Notes under the pieces: model-generated
Database searches by the model: none
What the model was told of the DNA's origin: nothing
What the model saw: the letters and a program-made list of their open reading frames with translations, nothing else
Program-made: the position numbers and the translations under genes
Part shown: positions 7,250 to 16,357 of the stretch, piece by piece
Numbering within the stretch: position 1 is the first letter of the stretch
How the letters are laid out: each line of letters opens with the position of its first letter
Source: Kitasatospora cheerisanensis KCTC 2395
GTDB lineage: Bacteria > Actinomycetota > Actinomycetes > Streptomycetales > Streptomycetaceae
Assembly (NCBI RefSeq): GCF_000696185.1
Contig: NZ_KK853997.1
Location: forward strand, 1,860,761 to 1,924,760
Reading direction: 5' to 3'
Length of the DNA stretch: 64,000 nt

Positions 7250-9130
7250 TCACCCGTCCGCACCACACTCCCCCGGCCCGACCGGCGCCACCGCACCGCC
7301 CGCGCCTCCCGCGCCGACCGCAGTGCCCGCGCCGCCCGTACCGTCCGGGCGGCGGGCGGGCCGCTCGTCGCGCCAGGAGCGCCAGAGCGCCGCGTACGGC
7401 CCGCCGGAGGCCACCAGCTCCGGGTGCGGCCCGTACTCGGTGATCCGGCCCTGCTCGACCACCGCGATCACGTCCGCGTCGTGCGCGGTGTGCAACCGGT
7501 GAGCGATCGCCACCACGGTGCGCCCCGCCAGCACCCGCGACAGCGAGCGCTCCAGGTGCCGGGCGGCCCGCGGGTCGAGCAGCGAGGTCGCCTCGTCCAG
7601 CACCAGCGTGTGCGGATCGGCCAGCACCAGCCGGGCCAGCGCCAGCTGCTGGGCCTGAGCGGGCGTCAGGACGGTGCCGCCCGAGCCCACTTCGGTGTCC
7701 AGCCCGTCCGGCAGCGCGTCCGCCCAGTCCGCGGCGTCCACCGCGGCGAGCGCGGCCCGCAGTTCGGTGTCGTCGGCCTCGGCGCGGGCCAGCCGCAGGT
7801 TGTCGCGCAGGGTGCCGACGAAGACGTGGTGCTCCTGGTTGACGAGCGCCACCTCGGTCCGCACCCGCTCGGCGGGCATCCGGGACAGCTGCGCCCCGCC
7901 GAGGGTGACCCGGCCGCGGCCGGGCGCGTAGATGCCCGCCAGCAGCCGGCCGAGCGTGGACTTGCCCGCCCCCGACGGCCCGACCAGGGCGACCCGGCTG
8001 CCCGGCTCGACGTCCAGCGTGATCTCGCGCAGGACGTCCGCCCCCTCGCGGTAGCCGAAGCTGACCCGGTGCGCCTCGACCCGCCGCCCGTCGGGGCGCA
8101 GCTCCGCGTCGGTCTCCGGCTCGGCGACCTCGTGGACGCCGACCAGCCGGGCCAGCGAGGTCTGGCCGATCTGCAGTTCGTCGTACCAGCGCAGGATCCG
8201 CGACACCGGGTGCACCAGCGCCTGGGCGTACAGCACGCCGGTGGTGAGGCGGCCCGGGCCGATCCAGCCGTGCAGGGCGAACAACCCGCCGAGCACCAGG
8301 GTGCCGAGCACGGCCAGCGCGTAGGTGGCGTCCACGGTGGGGAACCAGACGGTGCGCAGCCACAGCGTGTACCGCTCCCAGGAGATCCACTCGTGGATCT
8401 TCCGGTCCGTCAGTTCGACCCGGCGCGCGCCGAGCCGCAGTGCTTCGACCGTCCGCCCCGCGTCGACCGTCTCGGCGAGCGCGGTGTTGACGGCGGCGTA
8501 CCCGGCGGACTCGTTCCGGTAGGACTGCGGGGCGCGCCGGAAGTACCAGCGGGAGGTGAGGACGAGCAGCGGCAGGCCGAGCACGGCGGTGGCGGCGAGC
8601 AGCGGCGAGGTGACCAGCAGCGCGCCCAGCACCAGCAGCACCGAGACGACCGCGACCACCAGTTCGGGCACCGCGTCCCGGATGGAGCGGGCCAGCCGGT
8701 CGATGTCGGTGGTGCCGCGGGAGACCAGGTCTCCGGTGCCGGCCCGTTCCAGGACGCCGAGCGGCAGGGCGACCGAGCGGACCAGGAAGTCCTCCCGGAG
8801 GTCGGCCAGCACCTGTTCGCCGAGCACGCTGCCGCGCAGCAGCGACAGCCCGGTGAACGCGGACTGCACCACCAGCGCCGCCAGGTACCAGCCGACCGCG
8901 GCGGTGATCCCGTCGGCGCCGCCGCCGGTGGACAGCGTCTGCACCAGCGAGCCGAGCACGGCCGGCCCGACCAGGCCCGCCACCGTCGCCGTGCCGTGCA
9001 GGGCCACCACGCCCGCCAGCCCGCGCCGGTGACGCCGCGCCAGCATCCGCCCGTAGGCCCGCACCGCTGCGGCGGACCCGACCGGCAGCGTGGTGGCCGG
9101 CCCCTGTTCCTTGATCCTCGGCGGCTTCAC
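7250..9130 (-). CDS. ABC exporter half-transporter with degenerate signature motif
   Basis: This 626-residue protein has an N-terminal six-helix exporter domain (about 1-330) and a C-terminal nucleotide-binding domain. Walker A is intact (GPSGAGKST, 384-392), and so are Walker B with the catalytic Glu (LVLDEATS, Glu513) and the switch His (IAHRL). The signature that should read LSGGQ is replaced by LTPAQ (488-492). Paired with the upstream half-transporter, which has the opposite defects, it should form a heterodimer with one working ATP site. It starts at GTG with GGAG 6-9 nt upstream, 193 bp after its partner. The exported substrate is unknown. Confidence 0.85.
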   Translation of the reverse strand: MKPPRIKEQGPATTLPVGSAAAVRAYGRMLARRHRRGLAGVVALHGTATVAGLVGPAVLGSLVQTLSTGGGADGITAAVGWYLAALVVQSAFTGLSLLRGSVLGEQVLADLREDFLVRSVALPLGVLERAGTGDLVSRGTTDIDRLARSIRDAVPELVVAVVSVLLVLGALLVTSPLLAATAVLGLPLLVLTSRWYFRRAPQSYRNESAGYAAVNTALAETVDAGRTVEALRLGARRVELTDRKIHEWISWERYTLWLRTVWFPTVDATYALAVLGTLVLGGLFALHGWIGPGRLTTGVLYAQALVHPVSRILRWYDELQIGQTSLARLVGVHEVAEPETDAELRPDGRRVEAHRVSFGYREGADVLREITLDVEPGSRVALVGPSGAGKSTLGRLLAGIYAPGRGRVTLGGAQLSRMPAERVRTEVALVNQEHHVFVGTLRDNLRLARAEADDTELRAALAAVDAADWADALPDGLDTEVGSGGTVLTPAQAQQLALARLVLADPHTLVLDEATSLLDPRAARHLERSLSRVLAGRTVVAIAHRLHTAHDADVIAVVEQGRITEYGPHPELVASGGPYAALWRSWRDERPARRPDGTGGAGTAVGAGGAGGAVAPVGPGECGADG

Positions 9131-9252
9131 CGGGTGCTCCTTCGCCTTCGTTCTCCGGCTCGTTCTCGGTTGCTCCCCCGGTCTCCGGCGACAACCGGAC
9201 GGGAGTGGTGCGCCGACGCCCCGTCAGCAGGGCACTGCGCCATGGCCGTTCG

Positions 9253-9324
9253 CTGCGGCGTACCTGAGGTCAGCGGCGCGCCTGAGGTCAGCTGCGTGCT
9301 TGAGGTCGGCGGTGTGCTTGAGGT
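9253..9324 (+). repeat. Four tandem 18-bp repeats
   Basis: There are four head-to-tail units at 9253-9270, 9271-9288, 9289-9306 and 9307-9324, each ending in (C/T)TGAGGT. On the gene strand each unit begins ACCTCA. The array starts at the stop codon of the upstream ABC half-transporter and fills part of the 193-bp gap before the next gene. The unit is a multiple of three, so it could be either a degenerate coding tail or a spacing element. Confidence 0.75.
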
Positions 9325-11153
9325 CACTGCGCACCTCCCGGTGCGGGCACGCCGGCGCCGGCGGCCGCGAGGTCGGTCTCGTCGCGGGTGACCACCGCCC
9401 GGTAGCGCGGTTCGGTGGCCATCAGTTCGCGGTGGGTGCCGCCGGCGCAGACCCGGCCGTGGTGCACCAGCAGGACGGTGTCGGCCTGGTCGAGCAGCAG
9501 CGGGCTGGTCGCCAGCACCACGGTGGTGCGGCCTTCGCGCAGGGCGCGCAGGCCGGCCGCGATCCGGGACTCGGTGTGCGCGTCCACCGCGCTGGTCGGT
9601 TCGTCCAGCACCAGGACGGGCGGGTCGGCGACCAGCGAGCGGGCCAGCGCGAGGCGTTGGCGCTGGCCGCCGGAGAGCGAGCGGCCGCGTTCGGTGATCC
9701 TGGCGGCCATCGGGTCGCCGCCGCACTCGGGCGAGCCGTCGACCAGGGCCTCCAGCGCGTCGCCCGCGTGGGCTGCGGCGAGGGCGGCGGCGGGCTCGAC
9801 CCGGCCCGAGCGCGGGACGTCGAGCAGTTCGGCGAGGGTGCCGGAGAGCAGCATCGGCTCCTTGTCGTGCACCAGCACGGCGGCCCGGGCGGCGGCCAGC
9901 GGCACCGCGTCGAGTTCCGCGCCGCCGAGGCGGGCGGAGGGCAGCGGCGTCTCGCCGTCGGCCAGGGCGGGGCGGCCGCCGAGCCGGGCGGCGAGTTCGC
10001 CGGCCGCGTCGGGGTCGCCGCAGACCACGGCGGTCAGCCGGCCGGCGCGGGCGGTGACGCCGCTGGCCGGGTCGTGCAGGTCGGACCGCTCGGCCCGGCG
10101 CACCAGCTCCGCGGGGTCGGTGTCGGCCGCGGCGGTCGGTCCGTCGGCGGCCGCGCCGTCCCGGGTGAGGGCGAGCACGGACACCACGCGGCCGGCCGAG
10201 ACCCGGGCGACGCTCCAGGCGTGCGCGGCCTCGCCGATGACCCGCAGCGGGGCGGCGAGGAACGCGGTGGCGCCGTAGACGGAGATCAGTTCGCCGACGC
10301 CGATCGAGCCGTTCAGCGCCAGGTGCGCGCCGTACCAGGTGACGCCGATGACGAACAGGCCCGGCAGCAGCACCTCCTGGGCCTGCATCACGGACCAGGT
10401 GCGGGCAGTGCGCACGGCGGCGGCGCGGACCCGCTGGGAGGCGGCCCGGTAGCGGCGCAGGAACAGCTCCTCGCCGCCGATGCCGCGCAGCACCCGCAGC
10501 CCGGCCACGGTGTCGGCGGCGAGTTCGGAGGCCTTGCCGCCGAGCGCCCGCTGCTCGGTGTAGCGCCGTTCGAACGGCCCGAGCAGCGGCCAGACGGCGG
10601 CGGCCAGCACGGGGACGCCGAGCAGCACGGCGAGGCCGAGGCCGGGCTGCCAGCAGAGCACGGCGATGCTGACGCCGAGCCAGGCGAGCACCGCGCCGTA
10701 CAGCCGGGCGGCGAGTTCGACGTACCAGCCGATCTTCTCGACGTCCCCGCTGGAGACGGCGACGATCTCGCCGGTGGCGATCCGCCGGCTCAGCGCGGCG
10801 CCGAGGGTGGAGGCCTGACGGGACAGCAGTTGCCGGACCTGGGAGGCGGCGTGGATCCAGTTCCACACCACTTGGCGGTGCACCAGCACCGTGGTGGCGG
10901 TCTGGCCGGCGGAGAGCAGCAGGGCCAGCAGCCCGGCCGTCAGCAGCCCGGAGCCGTCTCCGTCGACGACGGCCTGGACGCCGCGGCCGACCGCGACGGG
11001 CAGTGCGGCCGTGCAGCCGAGTTCCAGGACGCTCCACAGCGTGGCGAGCAGTTGGCCCCTGCGCTGGGAGCGTTGGAGCCAGCGCAGGAAGCCGAGGGGT
11101 GAGCCGAGATCGGGGCTGCCGGGGTCGGGCAGCGGCAGGGGGACGAGCGGCAT
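9324..11153 (-). CDS. ABC exporter half-transporter with degenerate Walker A
   Basis: This is about 609 residues from an ATG at 11153; I chose that start because the 58 residues before it are low-complexity Pro/Arg. It has an exporter membrane domain and then a nucleotide-binding domain. Where Walker A should be, the sequence reads CGDPDAAGELAARLGG, without the GKS/T core. The switch His is also lost (LATSPLLL). In contrast the signature LSGGQRQR and Walker B LVLDEPTS are canonical. Together with the downstream gene it would give one consensus and one dead ATP site, as in the TM287/288 and BmrCD class of multidrug exporters. Confidence 0.85.
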   Translation of the reverse strand: MPLVPLPLPDPGSPDLGSPLGFLRWLQRSQRRGQLLATLWSVLELGCTAALPVAVGRGVQAVVDGDGSGLLTAGLLALLLSAGQTATTVLVHRQVVWNWIHAASQVRQLLSRQASTLGAALSRRIATGEIVAVSSGDVEKIGWYVELAARLYGAVLAWLGVSIAVLCWQPGLGLAVLLGVPVLAAAVWPLLGPFERRYTEQRALGGKASELAADTVAGLRVLRGIGGEELFLRRYRAASQRVRAAAVRTARTWSVMQAQEVLLPGLFVIGVTWYGAHLALNGSIGVGELISVYGATAFLAAPLRVIGEAAHAWSVARVSAGRVVSVLALTRDGAAADGPTAAADTDPAELVRRAERSDLHDPASGVTARAGRLTAVVCGDPDAAGELAARLGGRPALADGETPLPSARLGGAELDAVPLAAARAAVLVHDKEPMLLSGTLAELLDVPRSGRVEPAAALAAAHAGDALEALVDGSPECGGDPMAARITERGRSLSGGQRQRLALARSLVADPPVLVLDEPTSAVDAHTESRIAAGLRALREGRTTVVLATSPLLLDQADTVLLVHHGRVCAGGTHRELMATEPRYRAVVTRDETDLAAAGAGVPAPGGAQ

Positions 11154-11520
11154 GGTCGCTCCGTGGTGGGACGAGGGTCGGGCGAGGACCGCCGGGGAGG
11201 GCACGGCGGAGGGGCCTACAGGGCCGCAGGGAGCCTCGGGGTGCCGCGGGGGCCGGCCGGGAGCGGCGGCGGGCGGCGAACGGACGGTCGGTGCGTTCTC
11301 ACATGCTGGGGAGCGTGGCTGCCGCAATGTGACGCACGCAACAGGTTTTTCTGCGGATCGGCCCGATTCGGCCGCCGCGCTCGAAGCGTTTCATTCGTTA
11401 AGGGGAACTCTCGGACAGGGGGAATAGACAGTTGTTCGACCCGGTTGCCGCCCTTCTGGAAGCACCCGCACGCCAAGAGCACCGTCAAGAGCTCCGCACA
11501 ACCGAAGGACACCCCTTCTC
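11154..11520. other. Intergenic region, divergent promoters expected
   Basis: These 367 bp separate the ABC exporter (minus) from the aldo/keto reductase (plus). The stretch from about 11330 is less GC-rich than its surroundings (TTTTTCTG, CATTCGTTAAGG), as expected for promoters. I could not identify convincing -10/-35 pairs or an inverted repeat, and the overlapping reading frames look non-coding. Confidence 0.4.
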
Positions 11521-12396
11521 GTGACCAGCACTCCCGCAGTCCCCCAGATCCCCTCCGTCGCGCTGAACAACGGCGTGCGGATCCCGCAGCTCGGCTTCGG
11601 CGTCTGGCAGGTGCCGGACGCGGAAGCCGTCCCGGCGGTGCGCACCGCGATCGAGGCGGGCTACCGCTCGATCGACACCGCTGAGATCTACGAGAACGAG
11701 GCGGGCACCGGCCGGGCGATCGCCGAGGCCGGCGTGGCCCGGGACGAGCTGTTCGTGACCACCAAGCTGTGGAACTCCGGCACCGTCGACTGGTCGGGCG
11801 AGCAGGGCCGCGACCGCGTGCTGCGCGCCTTCGACGGGTCCCTGGCCAAGCTCGGGCTGGACCAGCTGGACCTGTACCTGATCCACTGGCCGCGCCCGAT
11901 GCACGGCAGCACCTTCCTGAACATCTGGCGCGCCTTCGAGCAGCTGCACGCCGACGGCCGGGTCCGCGCGATCGGCGTCTCCAACTTCCGCGTCCCGGAC
12001 TTGGAGCTGCTGCTCAAGGAGGCTTCGGTGGTCCCGGCGCTGAACCAGGTCGAGCTGCACCCGTACTTCCCGCAGGCCGAGCTGCGCGCCTTCCACGCCC
12101 AGCACGGCATCGCCACCGAGGCCTGGAGCCCGCTGGGCCAGGGCGGCGACCTGCTGGCCGAGCCCGCGCTGGTCCGGATCGCCGAGAAGCACGGCCGTTC
12201 GACGGCCCAGGTGGTGCTGCGCTGGCACCTGCAGAGCGGCGTGATCGCGATCCCGAAGTCGGTCACCCCGTCCCGGATCCGGGAGAACCTGGACGTGGCG
12301 GGCTTCGAGCTGGACGCCGAGGACCTCGCGGCGATCGCCGCCGTCGCCACCGACCAGCGGATCGGCCCGGACCCGGCCGGCTTCGACTGGAACTGA
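11521..12396 (+). CDS. Aldo/keto reductase (AKR5-like)
   Basis: This 291-residue NADPH-dependent TIM-barrel oxidoreductase has the catalytic tetrad Asp52 (IDTAEIY), Tyr57, Lys82 (TTKLW) and His122 (LIHWP). The NADP-binding segment near the C-terminus reads IPKSVTPSRIREN, typical of 2,5-diketogluconate-reductase-like AKR5 members. It starts at GTG with GAAGGAC upstream. It reduces aldehydes or ketones in the cytoplasm; the physiological substrate cannot be inferred from the neighbours. It is followed by a strong shared terminator. Confidence 0.9.
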   Translation: MTSTPAVPQIPSVALNNGVRIPQLGFGVWQVPDAEAVPAVRTAIEAGYRSIDTAEIYENEAGTGRAIAEAGVARDELFVTTKLWNSGTVDWSGEQGRDRVLRAFDGSLAKLGLDQLDLYLIHWPRPMHGSTFLNIWRAFEQLHADGRVRAIGVSNFRVPDLELLLKEASVVPALNQVELHPYFPQAELRAFHAQHGIATEAWSPLGQGGDLLAEPALVRIAEKHGRSTAQVVLRWHLQSGVIAIPKSVTPSRIRENLDVAGFELDAEDLAAIAAVATDQRIGPDPAGFDWN

Positions 12397-12523
12397 CGGC
12401 CCGTCCGATGCCCCGAACCGGCCTTCCGGACACTCTGACTGACGCGGCATCAGCGAATGCTGACTGCCCGTCAGCACGGAGCGTGACGAACCGGAGGGCC
12501 GGCCGGGGTGCCCGGAGAACCGG

Positions 12524-12557
12524 AAGGGGCCGACACCTGACGAGGTGTCGGCCCCTT
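12524..12557. terminator. Bidirectional hairpin between two convergent genes
   Basis: AAGGGGCCGACACCT (12524-12538) pairs perfectly with AGGTGTCGGCCCCTT (12543-12557) around a GACG loop. It sits between the aldo/keto reductase and the MarR gene, which converge here, and ends in T residues on both strands. Confidence 0.85.
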
Positions 12558-12637
12558 TCCGGCGCGTCCCGGGCGGTGCCGCGTGCCCGCCGGGGCGCGT
12601 TCGCCGCCCGAATCGAGGGCAGCGCTTTGCAGAATCG

Positions 12638-13534
12638 TTACAGCCGAGCCGCCTTCGCGAGCAGCGCCAGCGCCGGCGCGTGCTCGTGCGGCTCCAGCGG
12701 AGCGAGCAGCGCCTCCTGGACCTCGCGGACCCCGGCGGTGGAGCGGTGCAGCAGCTCCTGGCCGGTCGGGGAGAGCGAGAGCAGGTTGCGGCGCCCGTCC
12801 GAGGGGTCGCGGCGACGCAGCACCAGGCCGCGCCGCACCAGCCGGCTGACCATCTCGGCCATCGTCGCCTTGTCCAGCGAGGCGAGCTCGCCGACCGTGC
12901 GCTGGTCGGCGCCCGGTTCGGTCTCCAGCGCGTCCAGCACGGCGTACTGAGGGGCCGTCAGCTCGGTGCCGACCTTCTCCGACCACAGCTTCGTGTGGAC
13001 CTGCTGGGCGACCCGGATCAGGTAGCCGATGGCCCGCTGGGCGTCCAGCGTGGGCCTGGCGTCGGCCATCACGGCGACGGCGGCCGGTTCGAGCCGGGCT
13101 ATCCGCGCCATGGTCCGGACGATTTCCAGCTGTTCGTCCGGGGTGAGCGGTTCGAACAGGGTCCGCTGGACGCGGACCACGCCACCGGTCGCCTCGCGCA
13201 CGGCCTGAGCGCCGCTCTGCGAGAGGGCCAGCAGCTTGCGGCGGCCGTCGGCGGGGTCGCGGCGGCGGAGCACCAGGCCCCGTCGGACCAGCCGGGCGAC
13301 CATTTCGGCCATCGTGGCCTTGTCGAGCGAGGCCCGTTCACCGACCGTGCGCTGGTCGGCTCCGGGTTCCAGCGCCAGTACCAGCAGCACCGCGAACTGC
13401 GGAGCCGTCAGCTCGGTACCGACGTATTCGGACCACAAGCGGGTGTGCACCTGCTGGGCCACTCGAATGAGGTGACCGGGCGACTGCTGCAGTCGGCCGG
13501 GCACGCGGGTTGTCGGGATCTCCCCCAGCACCAT
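12638..13534 (-). CDS. Tandem double-domain MarR regulator
   Basis: This 298-residue protein is made of two MarR winged-helix domains in one chain. Residues about 21-150 and 171-298 are a direct repeat with a 150-residue period: LIRVAQQVHT, ELTAPQ, EPGADQRTVGE, SLDKATMAEMV and RLVRRGLVLRRRDP recur nearly unchanged. Normal MarR proteins are about 150 residues and act as homodimers, so this chain could be a covalent pseudo-dimer or give higher-order binding. The start was set at the ATG at 13534 because the region upstream is not MarR-like. It is divergent from the FabG-like gene across 411 bp, its likeliest target along with itself. Confidence 0.8.
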   Translation of the reverse strand: MVLGEIPTTRVPGRLQQSPGHLIRVAQQVHTRLWSEYVGTELTAPQFAVLLVLALEPGADQRTVGERASLDKATMAEMVARLVRRGLVLRRRDPADGRRKLLALSQSGAQAVREATGGVVRVQRTLFEPLTPDEQLEIVRTMARIARLEPAAVAVMADARPTLDAQRAIGYLIRVAQQVHTKLWSEKVGTELTAPQYAVLDALETEPGADQRTVGELASLDKATMAEMVSRLVRRGLVLRRRDPSDGRRNLLSLSPTGQELLHRSTAGVREVQEALLAPLEPHEHAPALALLAKAARL

Positions 13535-13945
13535 GAAATCCGTCCCGGTGTCACGCTCGGGGGTGTGTGGGACACCCGAGCGGGGCAGTAACGGCGAGTG
13601 AGCATCCCGCTGTGAGTAAGGACGCGCCGGCCGTGCAGCCGGTGGCTGCTGGCGCACACTATACAAACGGTCGGCCTGGACCGGCAGGTAGGGGCGCAGA
13701 GTAGTCGCAGGTTCCGCAAAGTTGGCATATTTCCCCCGTATGTCGGGACCACGTCCAACCCGGTTCACCCGCTCGGCCGCCGCGCGCCCTCACCCTCTGT
13801 CACCTGCGGCGCTGCCTCTGGCCGGAATTCCTACCCGCCGGTAAGGTTGCCGCGCTGCGCGCTGCGCACCTCATTTATTTCTCATCCACGGGTCGCCGGC
13901 CCGCGCCGGTCCCGTCGTCCGACTTCGAGAGAGACGAGTACGAAG
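13535..13945. promoter_or_regulatory. Divergent MarR/FabG intergenic region
   Basis: This 411-bp gap has no gene. It holds AT-richer patches, notably ACTATACAAACGGT at 13658-13671; the minus-strand reading gives TATAGT at 13663-13658, a reasonable -10 for the MarR gene. A second AT-rich patch (GTTGGCATATTTCC) lies at about 13720-13734. No clean inverted repeat was found, so the MarR operator cannot be fixed from one sequence. Confidence 0.35.
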
Positions 13946-14731
13946 ATGACCGAGCAGAGCACGTCCGTGACCGCCGACGCTCCGGTGCGGGTGGCCGTGG
14001 TGACGGGCGCGGCCCGCGGCATCGGCGCCGCCACCGCGATGCGGCTGGCCGCGGACGGTTACGCGGTCGCCGTGGTCGACCTGGAGGAGTCCAACGCGAA
14101 GGGCACCGCCGAGGCGATCGTCGCCGCGGGCGGCCGCGCGCTGGCCGTCGGCGCCGACGTCTCGAACGCCGAGCAGGTGCAGGCCGCGGTGGACCGGATC
14201 GCCGCCGAGCTGGGCACCCCCGTGGTGCTGGTGAACAACGCGGGCGTGCTCCGCGACAACCTGCTGTTCAAGATGTCCGAGTCCGACTGGGACACCGTCA
14301 TGAACGTGCACCTCAAGGGCGCGTTCCTGATGACCCGCGCGATCCAGAAGCACATGGTGGACGCCGGCTTCGGCCGCATCGTCAACCTGTCCTCCTCCTC
14401 CGCGCAGGGCAACCGCGGCCAGGCCAACTACTCGGCGGCCAAGGCCGGCCTGCAGGGCTTCACCAAGACCCTGGCCATCGAGCTCGGCAAGTTCGGCATC
14501 ACCGCCAACGCGGTCGCCCCCGGCTTCATCGCCACCGACATGACCGCGGCCACCGCGGCCCGGGTCGGCATGGAGTTCGAGGCCTTCAAGCAGGCCGCCG
14601 CCTCGGCGATCCCGGTCCAGCGGGTCGGCGTCCCGGACGACATCGCGCACACCATCTCCTTCCTCGCCTCCGAGGGCGCCGGCTTCGTCTCCGGCCAGGT
14701 CATCTACGTGGCGGGCGGCCCGCTCGACTAG
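13946..14731 (+). CDS. SDR family 3-oxoacyl-ACP reductase-like (FabG-like)
   Basis: This 261-residue classical short-chain dehydrogenase has the NADP(H) loop TGAARGIG, the structural NNAG at 97-100, a Ser of the NLSSSS segment near 149-152, and Tyr162 and Lys166 of YSAAK. This is the FabG/PhaB type, reducing 3-oxoacyl thioesters. The start at 13946 follows GAGAGAGACGAG; an upstream frame extension has no ribosome site. It is unlinked to other fatty acid genes, so it is more likely an accessory reductase than the housekeeping FabG. Confidence 0.85.
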   Translation: MTEQSTSVTADAPVRVAVVTGAARGIGAATAMRLAADGYAVAVVDLEESNAKGTAEAIVAAGGRALAVGADVSNAEQVQAAVDRIAAELGTPVVLVNNAGVLRDNLLFKMSESDWDTVMNVHLKGAFLMTRAIQKHMVDAGFGRIVNLSSSSAQGNRGQANYSAAKAGLQGFTKTLAIELGKFGITANAVAPGFIATDMTAATAARVGMEFEAFKQAAASAIPVQRVGVPDDIAHTISFLASEGAGFVSGQVIYVAGGPLD

Positions 14732-14861
14732 TCGTCGGCCCGCTCGTGGTGCGCCGCCCCCGGCGCGGGTCCAGACTCGACGTGCAGGCCCGCCGATCAC
14801 CGGCGGCAGGCGCCCCGCCGCAGGGCCCGGCCCGGCGGCGCTCCACCCACGGAGGATCTTG

Positions 14862-15053
14862 ATGACCGAACCCACGGACAGCGACTCGAAGCCCACCCCG
14901 GACAACCTGCTGCACACCGGGGCGGAGCACCCGGTCGACCCCGAGGACCTGGTGATGGCCTCGGGGCGCACCCCCACGCCGGAGCTGGTCGCGAAGGCGA
15001 AGAAGGACCTGGAGGAGCAGGGCGCGGCGGCCGTCGAACGCGTGCTGCCCTGA
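14862..15053 (+). CDS. Small acidic hypothetical protein (63 residues)
   Basis: The product is acidic, soluble and rich in Asp, Glu, Pro and Thr, with a C-terminal amphipathic helix (PELVAKAKKDLEEQG). GAGGAT precedes the ATG. A strong hairpin terminator begins 20 nt after the stop, which supports real expression. I do not recognise the family. Confidence 0.55.
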   Translation: MTEPTDSDSKPTPDNLLHTGAEHPVDPEDLVMASGRTPTPELVAKAKKDLEEQGAAAVERVLP

Positions 15054-15072
15054 GTCGCCCGGCCCGCCCGAC

Positions 15073-15124
15073 GAGGCGGCCGATTTCCCGGAAGTGACGC
15101 GCGTCACGGGAAATCGGCCGCCTC
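15073..15124 (+). terminator. Strong hairpin with a nested palindrome
   Basis: GAGGCGGCCGATTTCCC (15073-15089) pairs with its complement at 15108-15124. Inside the loop is a perfect 14-bp palindrome, GTGACGCGCGTCAC (15094-15107). T-rich sequence follows (TTTCGTT). It terminates the small gene upstream. Confidence 0.75.
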
Positions 15125-15346
15125 TTTCGTTCTCGCACCACCCGCCCGCCAATTGGAGAAACGGCGGGAAAACGGCGCCCGGGAGCACCCCCGGGCGTGA
15201 TTTGGCCCACTCCCCGCCGCTTTCCGGTCCGGCTCCGACACCTCTGAACTGCCCGTATGGGGATAGTGCGGACAACCGATCACCGGCGGGTGACAGATCC
15301 CCCGAATAGCCCGGACCGCTCAGGGCCAGCCGGTAATGTCGAAGGC

Positions 15347-16357
15347 GTGCCAGCCAAGCCCGAATCCTCCGAGAAGCGGATATCGACCACACCACGCACG
15401 GTTCCGGTCCAGTCCGAGCGCGATTCCGTCACCGATGCGACGGAATCCGCACTCCCTTCGATCAGCCGCCGGCACGCTCTGCTCTTCGGCATCACCGCGG
15501 TGCTCTATCTCGCGGTGGTGCTGGCCATCATGTGGGACTCCCCGCTGGTGGACCTGGACTGGGCGCTGCAGCAGCTGCGCCCGTACAAGGTGTGGCCGGA
15601 GGCCCTGCCGTACCTCGACATCTGGGTGATCGCCGGGCAGCGCGGACCGACCGCGATCGCGGCCTGCCTGTGGCTGGGCTGGCGCTGCTACCGCACCCAC
15701 TCGGCGCGGCCGCTGCTGGTGATGGGCATGGCGCTGCTGCTGCTGAACGTCACGGTCGGCGGGGTGAAGATCCTGACCGGCCGGCTGGGTCCGCACTACG
15801 CGCACTACGTGGGCTCGCCCGAGCTGTTCTCCGGCGGCACCATCTTCCCGTCCGGGCACACCGCCAACGCCGTGGTCACCTGGGGCGTGCTGGCCTACCT
15901 GGCGGCGCGCTGGCGGCGGACCGGCACGGTGCTGGCGGCGCTCACCGCGGCCTCGATCGGGCTGACCACCGTCTACCTGGGCACCCACTGGATCTCGGAC
16001 GTGTTCGCCGGCTGGGCGGCCGGCGCGCTGGTGCTGCTGTCGCTGCCGCTGGCCGAGCCGGCCGTCGCCGCGCTGGACGAGCGGGTGCTGGCCGTCTGGC
16101 ACCGGGAGGGGCGGTTCGCCCGGCCCGCGCCGGTGCCCCGGCCGAAGCCGGCGGTGGCGCACTGGACGACCCGCCCGCTCCCGCTGCCCCCTCAGGCCGC
16201 CCAGGCGCGTTCCACCACGCCGTCCCGCACCGTCAGGTTGAGCCGCTCGGACCGGTACTCCATGGTGAGCAGCGCCTCCGGCTCCAGCACCCGCACCGTG
16301 CGCCAGCCGCGCTCCGCGGCCAGCGCCCGGGCGGGCTCGACCGGCAGCCCGAGGTAG
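15347..16357 (+). CDS. PAP2 family membrane phosphatase
   Basis: The product is about 336 residues from a GTG at 15347. It has a polar N-terminus, then six hydrophobic segments. The phosphatase motifs are KILTGRLGP (motif 1), FPSGHTAN (motif 2) and YLGTHWISDV (motif 3, with the nucleophilic His). The family dephosphorylates lipid phosphates such as undecaprenyl diphosphate or phosphatidate at the membrane. The last 55 residues are read antisense through the small I78 gene and look non-native, so the true C-terminus may be altered by a local frameshift near 16190. Confidence 0.8.
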   Translation: MPAKPESSEKRISTTPRTVPVQSERDSVTDATESALPSISRRHALLFGITAVLYLAVVLAIMWDSPLVDLDWALQQLRPYKVWPEALPYLDIWVIAGQRGPTAIAACLWLGWRCYRTHSARPLLVMGMALLLLNVTVGGVKILTGRLGPHYAHYVGSPELFSGGTIFPSGHTANAVVTWGVLAYLAARWRRTGTVLAALTAASIGLTTVYLGTHWISDVFAGWAAGALVLLSLPLAEPAVAALDERVLAVWHREGRFARPAPVPRPKPAVAHWTTRPLPLPPQAAQARSTTPSRTVRLSRSDRYSMVSSASGSSTRTVRQPRSAASARAGSTGSPR

